This document shows positions 35,569 to 43,799 of a DNA stretch of 64,000 nucleotides, one piece after another. This stretch comes from Methanospirillum stamsii. Its GTDB lineage: Archaea; Halobacteriota; Methanomicrobia; Methanomicrobiales; Methanospirillaceae. Position numbers and translations under genes: made by a program. Every line of letters starts with the position of its first letter. Position 1 is the first letter of the stretch. The stretch spans positions 682,001 to 746,000 of the forward strand of contig NZ_CP176366.1 of the NCBI RefSeq assembly GCF_046244385.1. The letters are read 5' to 3'. The notes beneath the pieces are model-generated. The model was given only the letters and a program-made list of their open reading frames with translations. It searched no databases and had not been told where the DNA came from.

Positions 35569-35719
35569 CGTTAAACCATACAAATTTCCACCATGTATTG
35601 TCCGGCATATTACCACCGGGCACATGTTTAACGTGATAGAGGCAGAATCAACCCGAATTCGTGAAGGATTTTCCCGAGTTCTTCCTTCATGAATGATCCT
35701 GTCTCATAATAATATGAGA
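35569..35719. ncRNA. Candidate structured RNA upstream of fmd operon 2
   Basis: Consecutive pairings within 150 bases: CGTTAAAC (35569-35576) with GTTTAACG (35626-35633); inside it TGTCCGG (35599-35605) with CCGGGCA (35616-35622); ATTCGTGAAGGA (35657-35668) with TCCTTCATGAAT (35683-35694), 12 bp with one G-U; and TCTCATA/TATGAGA (35702-35719) around a four-base loop. Strand is uncertain, as all stems are near-symmetric. No known RNA family was recognised. Confidence 0.4.
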
Positions 35720-36050
35720 GGGGTGCAATAATTATTTGAGATTAACCCCACCATCAATAGAATGATTATCATTAACACAAGGCAGTAATTCTATTTTTAT
35801 AAAATTTGATGGAATCTTTCACCGATAATCATCAATATGCGCGAGAACAAACAAAAGTCTTTTAATAAGGTTCAGACCTGTTAAATAAATAATATTTACA
35901 ACCATTAAAAATCCCTGATATGAGATGTACATTAATAAGCGGATCGTAAAGATCAATAATAATTAACATACTCATTTTTTAGTCAATATATATTGATAAA
36001 ATTACCCCTCTCCCCGATAAATAATCAATTTATTTCACCCAATACGATAA

Positions 36051-36198
36051 ATTAATATATTGAAAGATGAAGATTTCTGTTATCACGGGACTCACTGGAT
36101 ACATCATGTCCTCTTGTTCCGGGACAGACACCCTGTGACCGGTAATTGTCCGGTCACATCCCAGTTCATCGGCGATATTCTTCGTTTCGAGGAGCACT
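36051..36198 (+). promoter_or_regulatory. Promoter and structured leader of fmdDBAC copy 2
   Basis: TATA-like ATTAATATAT (36051-36060) predicts a start near 36085. The leader holds TGTCC (36107-36111) with GGACA (36122-36126); TGTGACCGG (36134-36142) with CCGGTCACA (36150-36158), a perfect 9-bp hairpin; and TTCTTCG (36178-36184) with CGAGGAG (36188-36194), 7 bp with two G-U pairs, which covers the GGAG binding site of fmdD. Confidence 0.48.
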
Positions 36199-36600
36199 AT
36201 GAGCACAATAACTATCAATCTGATTTCCGGACGCACTATTCAACAGGGCGTCTCTATGGAAGGCGGAAAAGAAACCGACAAGTACATGAAAGCTTGTGGG
36301 ATCATCGAGATCGATGAGTCTGATTTTAAGCGTCTTGGCATTATGAAAAACACCAATGTCAAGGTAAAAAGCCAACATGGCGAGGTTATAGTAAAAGCAA
36401 TAGAAGCTACCCAGGGACCACACCCAGGGGTGGCCTTTATACCAATGGGACCCTGGGCAAATAGTGTCACCAGTCCTGAAACCTACAGCACAGGTATGCC
36501 CACTTTTAAGGGGGTTCCAATTACCATCGAACCGGCAGACAGAGAAAAAGTTTTAAATTCAATCGAACTTGTCCGGTCTAAATGCTGGGGTGATGAATAA
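36199..36600 (+). CDS. fmdD: Formylmethanofuran dehydrogenase subunit D (copy 2)
   Basis: 133 residues, first gene of the rightward fmdDBAC operon. It shares with copy 1 the early SGRTIQQGVSMEGGKETDKY segment, the LGIMKNTNVKVKSQHGEVIVKA strand pair, and the HPGVAFIPMGPWANSV loop that caps the pterin. Its TAA overlaps the fmdB ATG by one base. The GGAG binding site before the ATG can pair into a hairpin. Confidence 0.93.
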   Translation: MSTITINLISGRTIQQGVSMEGGKETDKYMKACGIIEIDESDFKRLGIMKNTNVKVKSQHGEVIVKAIEATQGPHPGVAFIPMGPWANSVTSPETYSTGMPTFKGVPITIEPADREKVLNSIELVRSKCWGDE

Positions 36601-37919
36601 TGTCAAAAACAGTAACCGATGTAATCTGTCCGTTTTGTGGAACACTCTGTGATGATCTCGTTGTTGTCACAGATGATGAAGGTAAAAAAATCCTCAGCGT
36701 AGAAAACGCCTGTGCAATCGGTGCAGAAAAATTCCTCCACTCTTCTGACCATTCCCACCGGGTAACCCGTCCCCGGAAACTCCAGGAAGACGGATCATTT
36801 AAAGAGATAACCTACGAGGAAGCAATTGAATATACCGCACAAATGCTGGTCAATGCAAAGAAGCCCTCAATGTACGGGTGGTCTTCTACCAACTGTGAAT
36901 CCCAGAGTGTCGGGCATGAAATTGCTGAACTCTGTGGTGCACTTGTTGACAACACCGCAGCAGTCTGTCACGGAACCACACTTGTTGCCGTTCAGAATGT
37001 GGGGATTCCAAGCTGTACTCTTGGAGAAGTCAAGAACCGTGCAGATCGTATTATCTTCTGGGGATCTAACCCGGCACATGGACATCCCCGGCACATGTCC
37101 CGATATTCAATCTTCCCCCGTGGATACTTTACCGGAAAGGGCCAGAAACAGAGAAAGATCATTGTAGTAGACCCCCGGTGCACTGACACATCAAGTCTTG
37201 CTGATGTTCATCTCCAGGTCGAACAGGGATATGACTATGAATTGCTCCAGGCCCTTCGTGCAGCTGTCCGTGGACAGGAACTAACCGGAGATATCATCGC
37301 AGGTGTTCCAAAAGAGAAAGTATATGAAGCTGCAGAAATGCTCAAATCCGGGCGTTTCGGAGTTATCTTCTTCGGAATGGGTGTAACCCAGTCTCTTGGA
37401 AAAGATCATAACATCGATGCGGCCATCATGCTGACCAAAGACCTTAACGACTATACCAAGTTCTCCATCATAGCAATGCGGGGACATTATAATGTGACAG
37501 GTTCAGGTCAGGTTCTCGGCTGGCAGTTTGGATTCCCTTATTCTGTCGATCTTTCAAGAGGATTTGCCCGGTACAACCCTGGTGAGACCGGTACCATTGA
37601 AGTCCTGAAAAGAAAGGAGATTGATGCCATGTTTGTCCTTGGCAGCGATCCGGGAGCACATTTCCCAATGCAGTGTGTCAAGGAGATCTCAAAACTCCCG
37701 TCAGTAGCAATTGACCCGCATATCACACCGACTACCTCCATTTGTAAAGTCCACGTTCCGGTAGCCTTTGTTGGTGTAGAAGTCGGAGGAAACTGTTATC
37801 GTATGGACAACGTCCCGATTGAGTCAAGAAAGGTTGTCGAACCTCCGGAAGGAATGCTCACCGATCAGCAGTTCCTCGAGGGAGTTTTAAAGAGGGTCAG
37901 AGAACTGAAGGCAAACTAA
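36600..37919 (+). CDS. fmdB: Formylmethanofuran dehydrogenase subunit B (copy 2)
   Basis: 439 residues. The [4Fe-4S] motif is CPFCGTLCDD (10-19) with Cys38; the likely metal ligand is Cys123 in AVCHGTT. Conserved blocks include IFWGSNPAHGHPRHMSRYS, VVDPRCTDTSSLADVHLQVEQGYDYELL and FGMGVTQSLGKDHNID. Relative to copy 1 it differs beside the metal ligand (HGTT versus HGPS) and in the cluster loop (TL versus CS). The two operons could therefore be tuned to different metals or conditions. Confidence 0.95.
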   Translation: MSKTVTDVICPFCGTLCDDLVVVTDDEGKKILSVENACAIGAEKFLHSSDHSHRVTRPRKLQEDGSFKEITYEEAIEYTAQMLVNAKKPSMYGWSSTNCESQSVGHEIAELCGALVDNTAAVCHGTTLVAVQNVGIPSCTLGEVKNRADRIIFWGSNPAHGHPRHMSRYSIFPRGYFTGKGQKQRKIIVVDPRCTDTSSLADVHLQVEQGYDYELLQALRAAVRGQELTGDIIAGVPKEKVYEAAEMLKSGRFGVIFFGMGVTQSLGKDHNIDAAIMLTKDLNDYTKFSIIAMRGHYNVTGSGQVLGWQFGFPYSVDLSRGFARYNPGETGTIEVLKRKEIDAMFVLGSDPGAHFPMQCVKEISKLPSVAIDPHITPTTSICKVHVPVAFVGVEVGGNCYRMDNVPIESRKVVEPPEGMLTDQQFLEGVLKRVRELKAN

Positions 37920-37932
37920 GGAGTTGAAAATT

Positions 37933-39633
37933 ATGAGCGAATATATCATAAAAAACGGAAAAGTCTACGACCCGAAGACCGGAATAAAGGGAGATGTCGC
38001 CGATGTCTGTATCAAGGATGGTAAGATTGCAGACAAGGTCTCCTCTAAGGCAAAGGTAATTGATGCAAAGGGTAAGACCGTCATGGCCGGTGCAGTGGAT
38101 ATTCATGCACACGTTGCCGGTCCGAAAGTCAATGAAGGAAGAAACTACCGTCCGGAGGACAAACTTTTCACCTATAAACCAACCGGAAAGAACACACGGA
38201 TGTCTGGGGGTTTCTCAATCCCGACTACCTTTAAGACCGGATACGAATATGCCCGGATGGGATACACCACCGTCATGGAAGCAGCAATGCCTCCCCTTTA
38301 TGCACGACACGTCCATGAAGAGATAAAGGATACACCAATTATTGACGAGGGTGCATTACCAGTCTTTGGAAATAACTGGTTCGTTTTTGAGTACCTGAAA
38401 AACAACGAGATGGATAATGTCTGTGCATATATTGCCTGGCTCCTGAAGACAACCAAGGGGTATGGAATCAAGATTGTAAACCCCGGCGGTTCAGAGGCAT
38501 GGGGTTGGGGAGAAAACTGTACAACCGTGGATGATCCGGTTCCGTACTTTGATATTACTCCGGCAGAGATTGTAAAAGGACTCCTTACCGCCAACGAACA
38601 ACTGGGTCTTCCGCATTCCATTCATATCCATTCAAACAATCTTGGAAACCCTGGCAACTACGAAACAACCCTTGCAACCTTAAAAATTGCTGAGGGAGTG
38701 AAGGCAAAGAACAAGTTCGGTCGTGAGCAGGTTCTTCACCACACCCATGTCCAGTTCCATTCATATGGTGGAGACAGCTGGGTAAATTTTGAATCAAAAG
38801 CAAAGGAAGTTGCAGAATATTTCAACAAGAACAAAAACATGACCATGGATTTAGGTTGTGTCACACTTGATGAAACCACCACGATGACCGCAGACGGTCC
38901 GTTCGAACACCACCTCACTTCACTCAACCACCTCAAGTGGGCAAATGTGGATGTTGAACTTGAGACCAGTTCTGGTATCGTTCCCTATGTCTACGACCCG
39001 AACATCAAGGTTTGTGCCATCCAGTGGGCAATTGGTCTTGAATTAGGTCTCTACGCAAAGGATCCATTGAGAACGTTCATCACAACTGACCACCCGAATG
39101 CAGGACCATTCACCCGTTACCCCCGTGTCATCAAGTGGCTTATGTCTGACAAGTCACGCCAGGAGATGCTCAAGGGCTTTAAACATTCAGAAAAGGTTAT
39201 TGCAGCAACGAACCTTGCATCCCTAGACCGTGAACTGAGCATGTTCGAGATCGTTCAGATGACAAGGGCCGGACCTGCAAAAGCATTAGGTCTTGAAAAT
39301 GTCTTTGGTGGTCTTGCTCCGGGTATGGATGCAGATGTTGTTGTATACAACCTGAACGAAGATAAAATCAAAAATCCGGAAGAGATTGAAACAGCATTTA
39401 GTGCTGCAGATTGCGTCTTCAAGAGCGGTACAATGGTTGTTGAGAACCGTGAAGTTATCAGCAATGGAAACAAGCGGACGCTCTGGGTAGATGCAAAGGT
39501 ACCGGAGAACAAGCAGGTAGAACGCGATGTCCAGATGAAGTTCCTCAAGTTCTACAGTATGACCATAAACAACTACGAGGTTTCGAACCACTACGTACCA
39601 AATCCCTACGTGATTGAGGTAGATTCCAATTAA
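37933..39633 (+). CDS. fmdA: Formylmethanofuran dehydrogenase subunit A (copy 2)
   Basis: 566 residues from the ATG at 37933, which lies about ten bases after AAGGAG; the frame is open from a TTG at 37924, but that start is weaker. The amidohydrolase metal motif is in VDIHAHVAGPKVN. YGIKIVNPGGSEAWGWGENC, HSIHIHSNNLG and FITTDHPNAGPFTRYPR match copy 1. It joins formate to methanofuran at the dinuclear site. Confidence 0.95.
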   Translation: MSEYIIKNGKVYDPKTGIKGDVADVCIKDGKIADKVSSKAKVIDAKGKTVMAGAVDIHAHVAGPKVNEGRNYRPEDKLFTYKPTGKNTRMSGGFSIPTTFKTGYEYARMGYTTVMEAAMPPLYARHVHEEIKDTPIIDEGALPVFGNNWFVFEYLKNNEMDNVCAYIAWLLKTTKGYGIKIVNPGGSEAWGWGENCTTVDDPVPYFDITPAEIVKGLLTANEQLGLPHSIHIHSNNLGNPGNYETTLATLKIAEGVKAKNKFGREQVLHHTHVQFHSYGGDSWVNFESKAKEVAEYFNKNKNMTMDLGCVTLDETTTMTADGPFEHHLTSLNHLKWANVDVELETSSGIVPYVYDPNIKVCAIQWAIGLELGLYAKDPLRTFITTDHPNAGPFTRYPRVIKWLMSDKSRQEMLKGFKHSEKVIAATNLASLDRELSMFEIVQMTRAGPAKALGLENVFGGLAPGMDADVVVYNLNEDKIKNPEEIETAFSAADCVFKSGTMVVENREVISNGNKRTLWVDAKVPENKQVERDVQMKFLKFYSMTINNYEVSNHYVPNPYVIEVDSN

Positions 39634-39646
39634 GGAGTGAAAAGGA

Positions 39647-40645
39647 ATGGATATTGTAAAACTTACCCTTACAAAGGTACCGGATCTCTATCTGGAAGCA
39701 GAGAATGTCACTCCTGACCATTTTGCAGGAAAAACAGCCCAGCAAATAGGAGAACTTCATGTTCATCTTGGAAACCAGACTGCAAAAATAAGCGATTACT
39801 TCTCTGTTGAAGGAAAAGGAGGAGAAACTGCTGCAGACACGAAGATAGTCATTGCCGGTCCGACTGACAAGGTCAAGTACATCGGAATGAAAATGACCGC
39901 CGGGGAGATCGAGGTTCAGGGAAACACCGACATGTACACTGCAGCGTGGATGGCAGGTGGAAAGATCCATGTCAAAGGCAATGTTGACTCGTTTTGTGCC
40001 ATCGGGATGACCGGTGGAGAATTCATTGTTGATGGGAACGCAAAGAACTACCTTGCTGCATCCTACCGGGGAGACTGGCGGGGCATGCAGGGAGGTAAAG
40101 TTACCGTGAAGGGCAATGCCGGATCAGACACTGCAACCTTCATGATTGGCGGAACCATCGATATCGGAGGCAATGTCGATGTTCATCTTGGTACCCATGC
40201 AGAAGGTGGAAAGATAATCATCCGTGGCAATGCAAAAGGCCGGGTTGGAGGCCAGATGGTCAAGGGAGATATCTTTGTCCTTGGACAGGTTGAGCGGATG
40301 ATGCCATCCTACATCCTGAAAGGCGAGGAAGAGGTCGAACTGGACGGAAAGAAACAGATGTTTCAGGTCTGGATCGGTGACATGGGCGAGCGTCATGCAA
40401 AGCGGAAAGGCGAGGTTATCTATGGAAAAATATACGTCCCGACCGGTGCAGGAGAAACAGCAGCTCCGGCAATCCATACAGAAAAGAGAAAAAAGCTGAC
40501 CGATAAGCAAATTGAGCACCTGAAAGAAGCATTTAAAGATCAAGAGCCAACTGTTCAGCAGGTCAGAACATATATATATGATACCTTTGATGTTGATATG
40601 AAACCAATGCAGGTCTCACGTCTTATTGATGGAATCAAGAGATAA
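39647..40645 (+). CDS. fmdC: Formylmethanofuran dehydrogenase subunit C with extra C-terminal domain (copy 2)
   Basis: 332 residues. Residues 1-265 are a normal FmdC beta-helix (GGEFIVDGNAKNYLAASYRGDWRGMQGG). After a short linker with GAGETAAPAIHTEK, residues about 285-332 form an additional helical domain (LTDKQIEHLKEAF...VQQVRTYIYDTFDVDMKPMQVSRLI) that looks like a winged-helix or IS630-type helix-turn-helix. Copy 1 lacks it. It may bind a partner subunit, RNA or DNA. The gene ends the operon, and its last 11 bases overlap the convergent modC. Confidence 0.93.
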   Translation: MDIVKLTLTKVPDLYLEAENVTPDHFAGKTAQQIGELHVHLGNQTAKISDYFSVEGKGGETAADTKIVIAGPTDKVKYIGMKMTAGEIEVQGNTDMYTAAWMAGGKIHVKGNVDSFCAIGMTGGEFIVDGNAKNYLAASYRGDWRGMQGGKVTVKGNAGSDTATFMIGGTIDIGGNVDVHLGTHAEGGKIIIRGNAKGRVGGQMVKGDIFVLGQVERMMPSYILKGEEEVELDGKKQMFQVWIGDMGERHAKRKGEVIYGKIYVPTGAGETAAPAIHTEKRKKLTDKQIEHLKEAFKDQEPTVQQVRTYIYDTFDVDMKPMQVSRLIDGIKR

Positions 40646-41720
40646 TTCCTTTTTTTCCCGTACCATTTTCATCAGGGAATACCGTTACTGCAGATGCTTT
40701 AAAGGTAATATACACCACATCGCCATCATCAATCTCTAATTCAAACAGGCTTTGAACGGTAAGCACCCCGGTCAGGCAGATACCACAATCCACCATTACC
40801 CAGGCCAGGGAGCCCATAATCCGAATCTTTGTTACAGTTGCTTTTAGGACATTTCTCGCACTGGATTTCAGGATTTCTCGTGAAAATATCAGATCTTCAG
40901 ACCTGATACCAAAAAAAACCGGACCGGTGAGAGGAGTGATAGCATGGATCCTGACAGTTCCAACCCTGATTATCTTCCCTTCGTGACTTTCCCTGGCAAT
41001 ACCGGAGAACAGGTTCTCCATTCCGGTAAAGGCGGCAACGAAAGGAGTCTGAGGATTTTGGAATATTTCATCCGGATTTCCTACCTGTATAACGGATCCT
41101 TCATCCATAACCGCAGACCGGTGTCCAAGTGATATCAGATCTTCTGCATGATGAGTAATATGAATAACAGATACTCCGGTGAGGGATGGAAGACGGGATA
41201 ATTCAGTTCTCATCTTTCTCCGGGTGATTGCATCAAGAGCAGAAAGGGGTTCATCCAGAAGAAGTACCCGTGGCCGGATGATCAGTGCCCGGGCGATGGC
41301 AACACGCTGCTGCTCCCCACCGGAGAGTGTCTCCGGGTTTCTCTCCAAAAGATGTTTTATCCCAAGAAGAGCGGATATTTCTTCTACTGCATTCCTGATT
41401 ATTTCTCCAGGTTCACCTAATTGTTTCAGACCAAAACCGATGTTTTTTTCCACATTAAGATGAGGAAATAGCATGTAATCCTGGTAAACCATACCAATAT
41501 GACGGTGCCGAGCAGGGGTATCGGTAATATCGGTTCCGTCAAGGAAAATTCTCCCAGTATCCGGACGATGAATACCGGCGATTGTTTCAAGCAGGATCGT
41601 CTTACCTGCTCCGGATTGTCCAAGGATTATAAAATATTCACTGTCCTTGATGGTCAGGCTTACATTCCGGAGTTGAAAATCACCTAATGTTTTTGATAAA
41701 GACCGGATTTCAAGTGGCAT
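40635..41720 (-). CDS. modC: Molybdate/tungstate ABC transporter ATP-binding protein
   Basis: 361 residues. Walker A GQSGAGKT (34-41), signature LSGGEQQRVAIARAL (near 130) and Walker B VLLLDEPLSALD (near 155) are intact. The C-terminal 120 residues form the TOBE-type oxyanion-sensing region (FFGIRSEDLIFSRE, ATVTKIRIMGSLAWVMVDCG). It powers import through ModB. Its ATG overlaps the modB stop (TGATG). WtpC is an alternative name in archaea; Mo versus W preference cannot be read. Confidence 0.92.
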   Translation of the reverse strand: MPLEIRSLSKTLGDFQLRNVSLTIKDSEYFIILGQSGAGKTILLETIAGIHRPDTGRIFLDGTDITDTPARHRHIGMVYQDYMLFPHLNVEKNIGFGLKQLGEPGEIIRNAVEEISALLGIKHLLERNPETLSGGEQQRVAIARALIIRPRVLLLDEPLSALDAITRRKMRTELSRLPSLTGVSVIHITHHAEDLISLGHRSAVMDEGSVIQVGNPDEIFQNPQTPFVAAFTGMENLFSGIARESHEGKIIRVGTVRIHAITPLTGPVFFGIRSEDLIFSREILKSSARNVLKATVTKIRIMGSLAWVMVDCGICLTGVLTVQSLFELEIDDGDVVYITFKASAVTVFPDENGTGKKGIIS

Positions 41721-42529
41721 CAGAGTATCCTCCGTGAACCAAAGAAGTATTCAAAAATCACCAGTGTTCCAACAGATATTGCAAGGAGAATGGTGGCAGA
41801 TGCAATTGCCATGTCAAGATCTCCGGTGGAGATATTCAGATAGAGAGCAATAGGCAATGTCTCAGTTTTCATCTTTGTTGCCCCTGCCAGCATTAAAACT
41901 GCACCAAATTCTCCCATTGCTTTTGACCATGTAATTGTAAGACCTGCAAGAAGAGCCTGCTTTGACATGGGAAGACTCACCTGGAAGAATACTCCCGGCT
42001 CACTTGCTCCAAGTGTCCGGGCAACATATTCATACCTTGGATTTACCGAGTCAAACGCAGATCGCATCACCCGGATGAGGTATGGAACATTCACAAAAAA
42101 CTGTGCGATTATAATGGCTGAAGTGGTGTAGACGATATCAATTCCGGTTGCTTGGATTAACTGGCCGAATACTGACGGGCCAAAGAAGATCAGGAGGGCG
42201 ATACCTGCCACAAGGGGAGGAAGAGATAATGGGAGGCTTATTATCAGACCCATCAGACGGGATGACACAAACTGATACCGGGAGAGAGCATATGCAACAG
42301 GAAGGGCGATCGCGGCACAGAGCATGGTTGAGATGAGTGAAGTAATCAGTGAGAGTTCAATTGCGAATCGTATCTCTTCAGATGCCAATGCTTCGAATAA
42401 TGCCCGGGGCTCTGGCCAGAGTATCAATCCGGCAAATACCAGACAGAAAAAGAATATTAACGCTCCGGAGAGAAAAATCAGAGAGCCCTTAAACCAGGAG
42501 AAAGAAAGAACCCTGAATATCCGTTTCAT
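41720..42529 (-). CDS. modB: Molybdate/tungstate ABC transporter permease
   Basis: 269 residues from the ATG at 42529 (MKRIFRVLSFSW), chosen because it gives a basic start just before the first membrane helix and a normal ModB length; the frame is open to an ATG at 42592. About six membrane segments. The EAA-like ATPase contact loop is YEYVARTLGASEPGVFFQVSLPMSKQALLAGLTITWSKAMGEFGAVLML. It is the second gene of modABC, separated from modA by about 215 bp that hold a hairpin. Confidence 0.9.
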   Translation of the reverse strand: MKRIFRVLSFSWFKGSLIFLSGALIFFFCLVFAGLILWPEPRALFEALASEEIRFAIELSLITSLISTMLCAAIALPVAYALSRYQFVSSRLMGLIISLPLSLPPLVAGIALLIFFGPSVFGQLIQATGIDIVYTTSAIIIAQFFVNVPYLIRVMRSAFDSVNPRYEYVARTLGASEPGVFFQVSLPMSKQALLAGLTITWSKAMGEFGAVLMLAGATKMKTETLPIALYLNISTGDLDMAIASATILLAISVGTLVIFEYFFGSRRIL

Positions 42530-42707
42530 GTGTACTGAACAAAGAATGTTGATTTCATTATGTTCTGGCGGAATGATACCGGAAAAACACATCCGGGTGA
42601 AACATCAGGAATAAGACCTGGTGCCCGGAGAAGAAAACACCGCTTGGCATATATCAAACACAGTTTTTGAAACAAAATCCTTAAAAAGCCAAAAAAAGGA
42701 GTTGTGA

Positions 42708-42723
42708 GAACCCTTGGGGGTTC
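42708..42723 (-). terminator. Hairpin plus T-run between modA and modB
   Basis: GAACCC-loop-GGGTTC (6-bp perfect stem) lies about 20 bases after the modA stop and is followed on the minus strand by CTCCTTTTTTTGG. It may end part of the transcripts, giving more ModA than ModBC. Confidence 0.55.
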
Positions 42724-42743
42724 GATTCTTAGAGGTGAGGTAC

Positions 42744-43541
42744 TCATAGTTTCACATCAGCATAGGCCGGATCCGGATAAATAGGATGCCCATGCTTTTT
42801 GAATATTGCTTTTCCTTCATCTGATGATACAAAGTCCACAAATTGTTGTGCAGAATCCTTCTGCGTTGTAAAGGTAGTCAGTCCGATTGGAACAACAAGT
42901 GCTATGCTTTCATCACCAACAAGGGGTACTGCCTCTATTTCATCTCCTTTTATCTGATCAATGGTGATAAGGCTTGCATCAACCTGCTTCAGTTTTAACG
43001 CTGTTACCACTTCATTAATAGTCGGTGCACGCAGAACGACATTCTTTTCAATCTCATCTGCAATGCCGAGTTTATCAAAGAGTTTCTGGCCCTGTCTTCC
43101 AATGGCTGTTGCATTCACATCACCAAGGGCAAGTTTGAGTCCCTCTTTGGTAAAGTCCTGAACAGATTCAATCCCCTGTGGGTTTCCAGGCAGAACACCA
43201 ATTACCGGAACATGGTATGCAACATACACCGGATCGGTTACAAGACTCTTATTTTGTGCAATTGCATAGTCAGGAGTACCACCAGGAATAAAAGCATCCC
43301 CTTTTTTTGAGATTTCCATCTGACTAATGAGAGTTCCGGATCCGGCAAAATTAAATTCCACAGGTATTCCGGTTTTTTCTTCGAACGCTTCTCCGATTTC
43401 AGTCATCGGCCCCTTAAGACCGGCACCGGAATAAACAAAGAGTGACTCCGGGGCATTATCTGCAGCACATACCTGCGCAGGTAAGAAAACAACTAACAGG
43501 CAGATGAAAAAACATGCCAGAGAACTTAACGAGTAGTTCAT
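42744..43541 (-). CDS. modA: Molybdate/tungstate-binding protein
   Basis: 265 residues. A signal peptide (MNYSLSSLACFFICLLVVFLPAQVCA) is followed by the ModA fold: FVYSGAGLKGPMTEIGEAFEEKTG, FNFAGSGTLISQMEI, and VGDESIALVVPIGL. It catches oxyanions outside the membrane and delivers them to ModBC. It is probably held at the cell surface. The divergent moeA gene lies 258 bp away. It could equally be called WtpA/TupA-like; the metal is not determined. Confidence 0.9.
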   Translation of the reverse strand: MNYSLSSLACFFICLLVVFLPAQVCAADNAPESLFVYSGAGLKGPMTEIGEAFEEKTGIPVEFNFAGSGTLISQMEISKKGDAFIPGGTPDYAIAQNKSLVTDPVYVAYHVPVIGVLPGNPQGIESVQDFTKEGLKLALGDVNATAIGRQGQKLFDKLGIADEIEKNVVLRAPTINEVVTALKLKQVDASLITIDQIKGDEIEAVPLVGDESIALVVPIGLTTFTTQKDSAQQFVDFVSSDEGKAIFKKHGHPIYPDPAYADVKL

Positions 43542-43750
43542 AATTAGTAGTTAGACGAGGGATGAAATAAAATATTTTCGATATACGTCTGAAATAAAAA
43601 CATGCAGGAACAGTGTTATGGATAATGACCAAAAACGAAAATACACACAAATTTTTTAATTTCATTTCTTTTCCGTGGAAAATTATTTTGTAACTTCAGA
43701 ATGAAATGACAGTGAGTTTATTTTACATGCAGGTTCACTATTTAATATTA

Positions 43751-43760
43751 CCCATATGGG
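43751..43760. promoter_or_regulatory. 10-bp palindrome between modA and moeA1
   Basis: CCCATATGGG is a perfect palindrome in the shared upstream region of the divergent modABC and moeA genes, 40 bp before the moeA1 start. It is a possible operator. Confidence 0.3.
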
Positions 43761-43799
43761 CCTCAAAACTCGTAAAGCATATTTTATAGAGAGAATCAT

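Noticed and set aside
26240..35694. 12-mer TCCTTCATGAAT repeated in both long intergenic regions as a shared operator
   Set aside because: A 12-base repeat can occur by chance in 64 kb; in one place it is the arm of a hairpin and in the other it is not, so it is only mentioned.
42708..42732. tRNA-like T-arm sequence GGGTTCGATTC
   Set aside because: No matching stem arms, anticodon or acceptor stem could be found around it on either strand; it is better explained by the GAACCC/GGGTTC hairpin between modA and modB.
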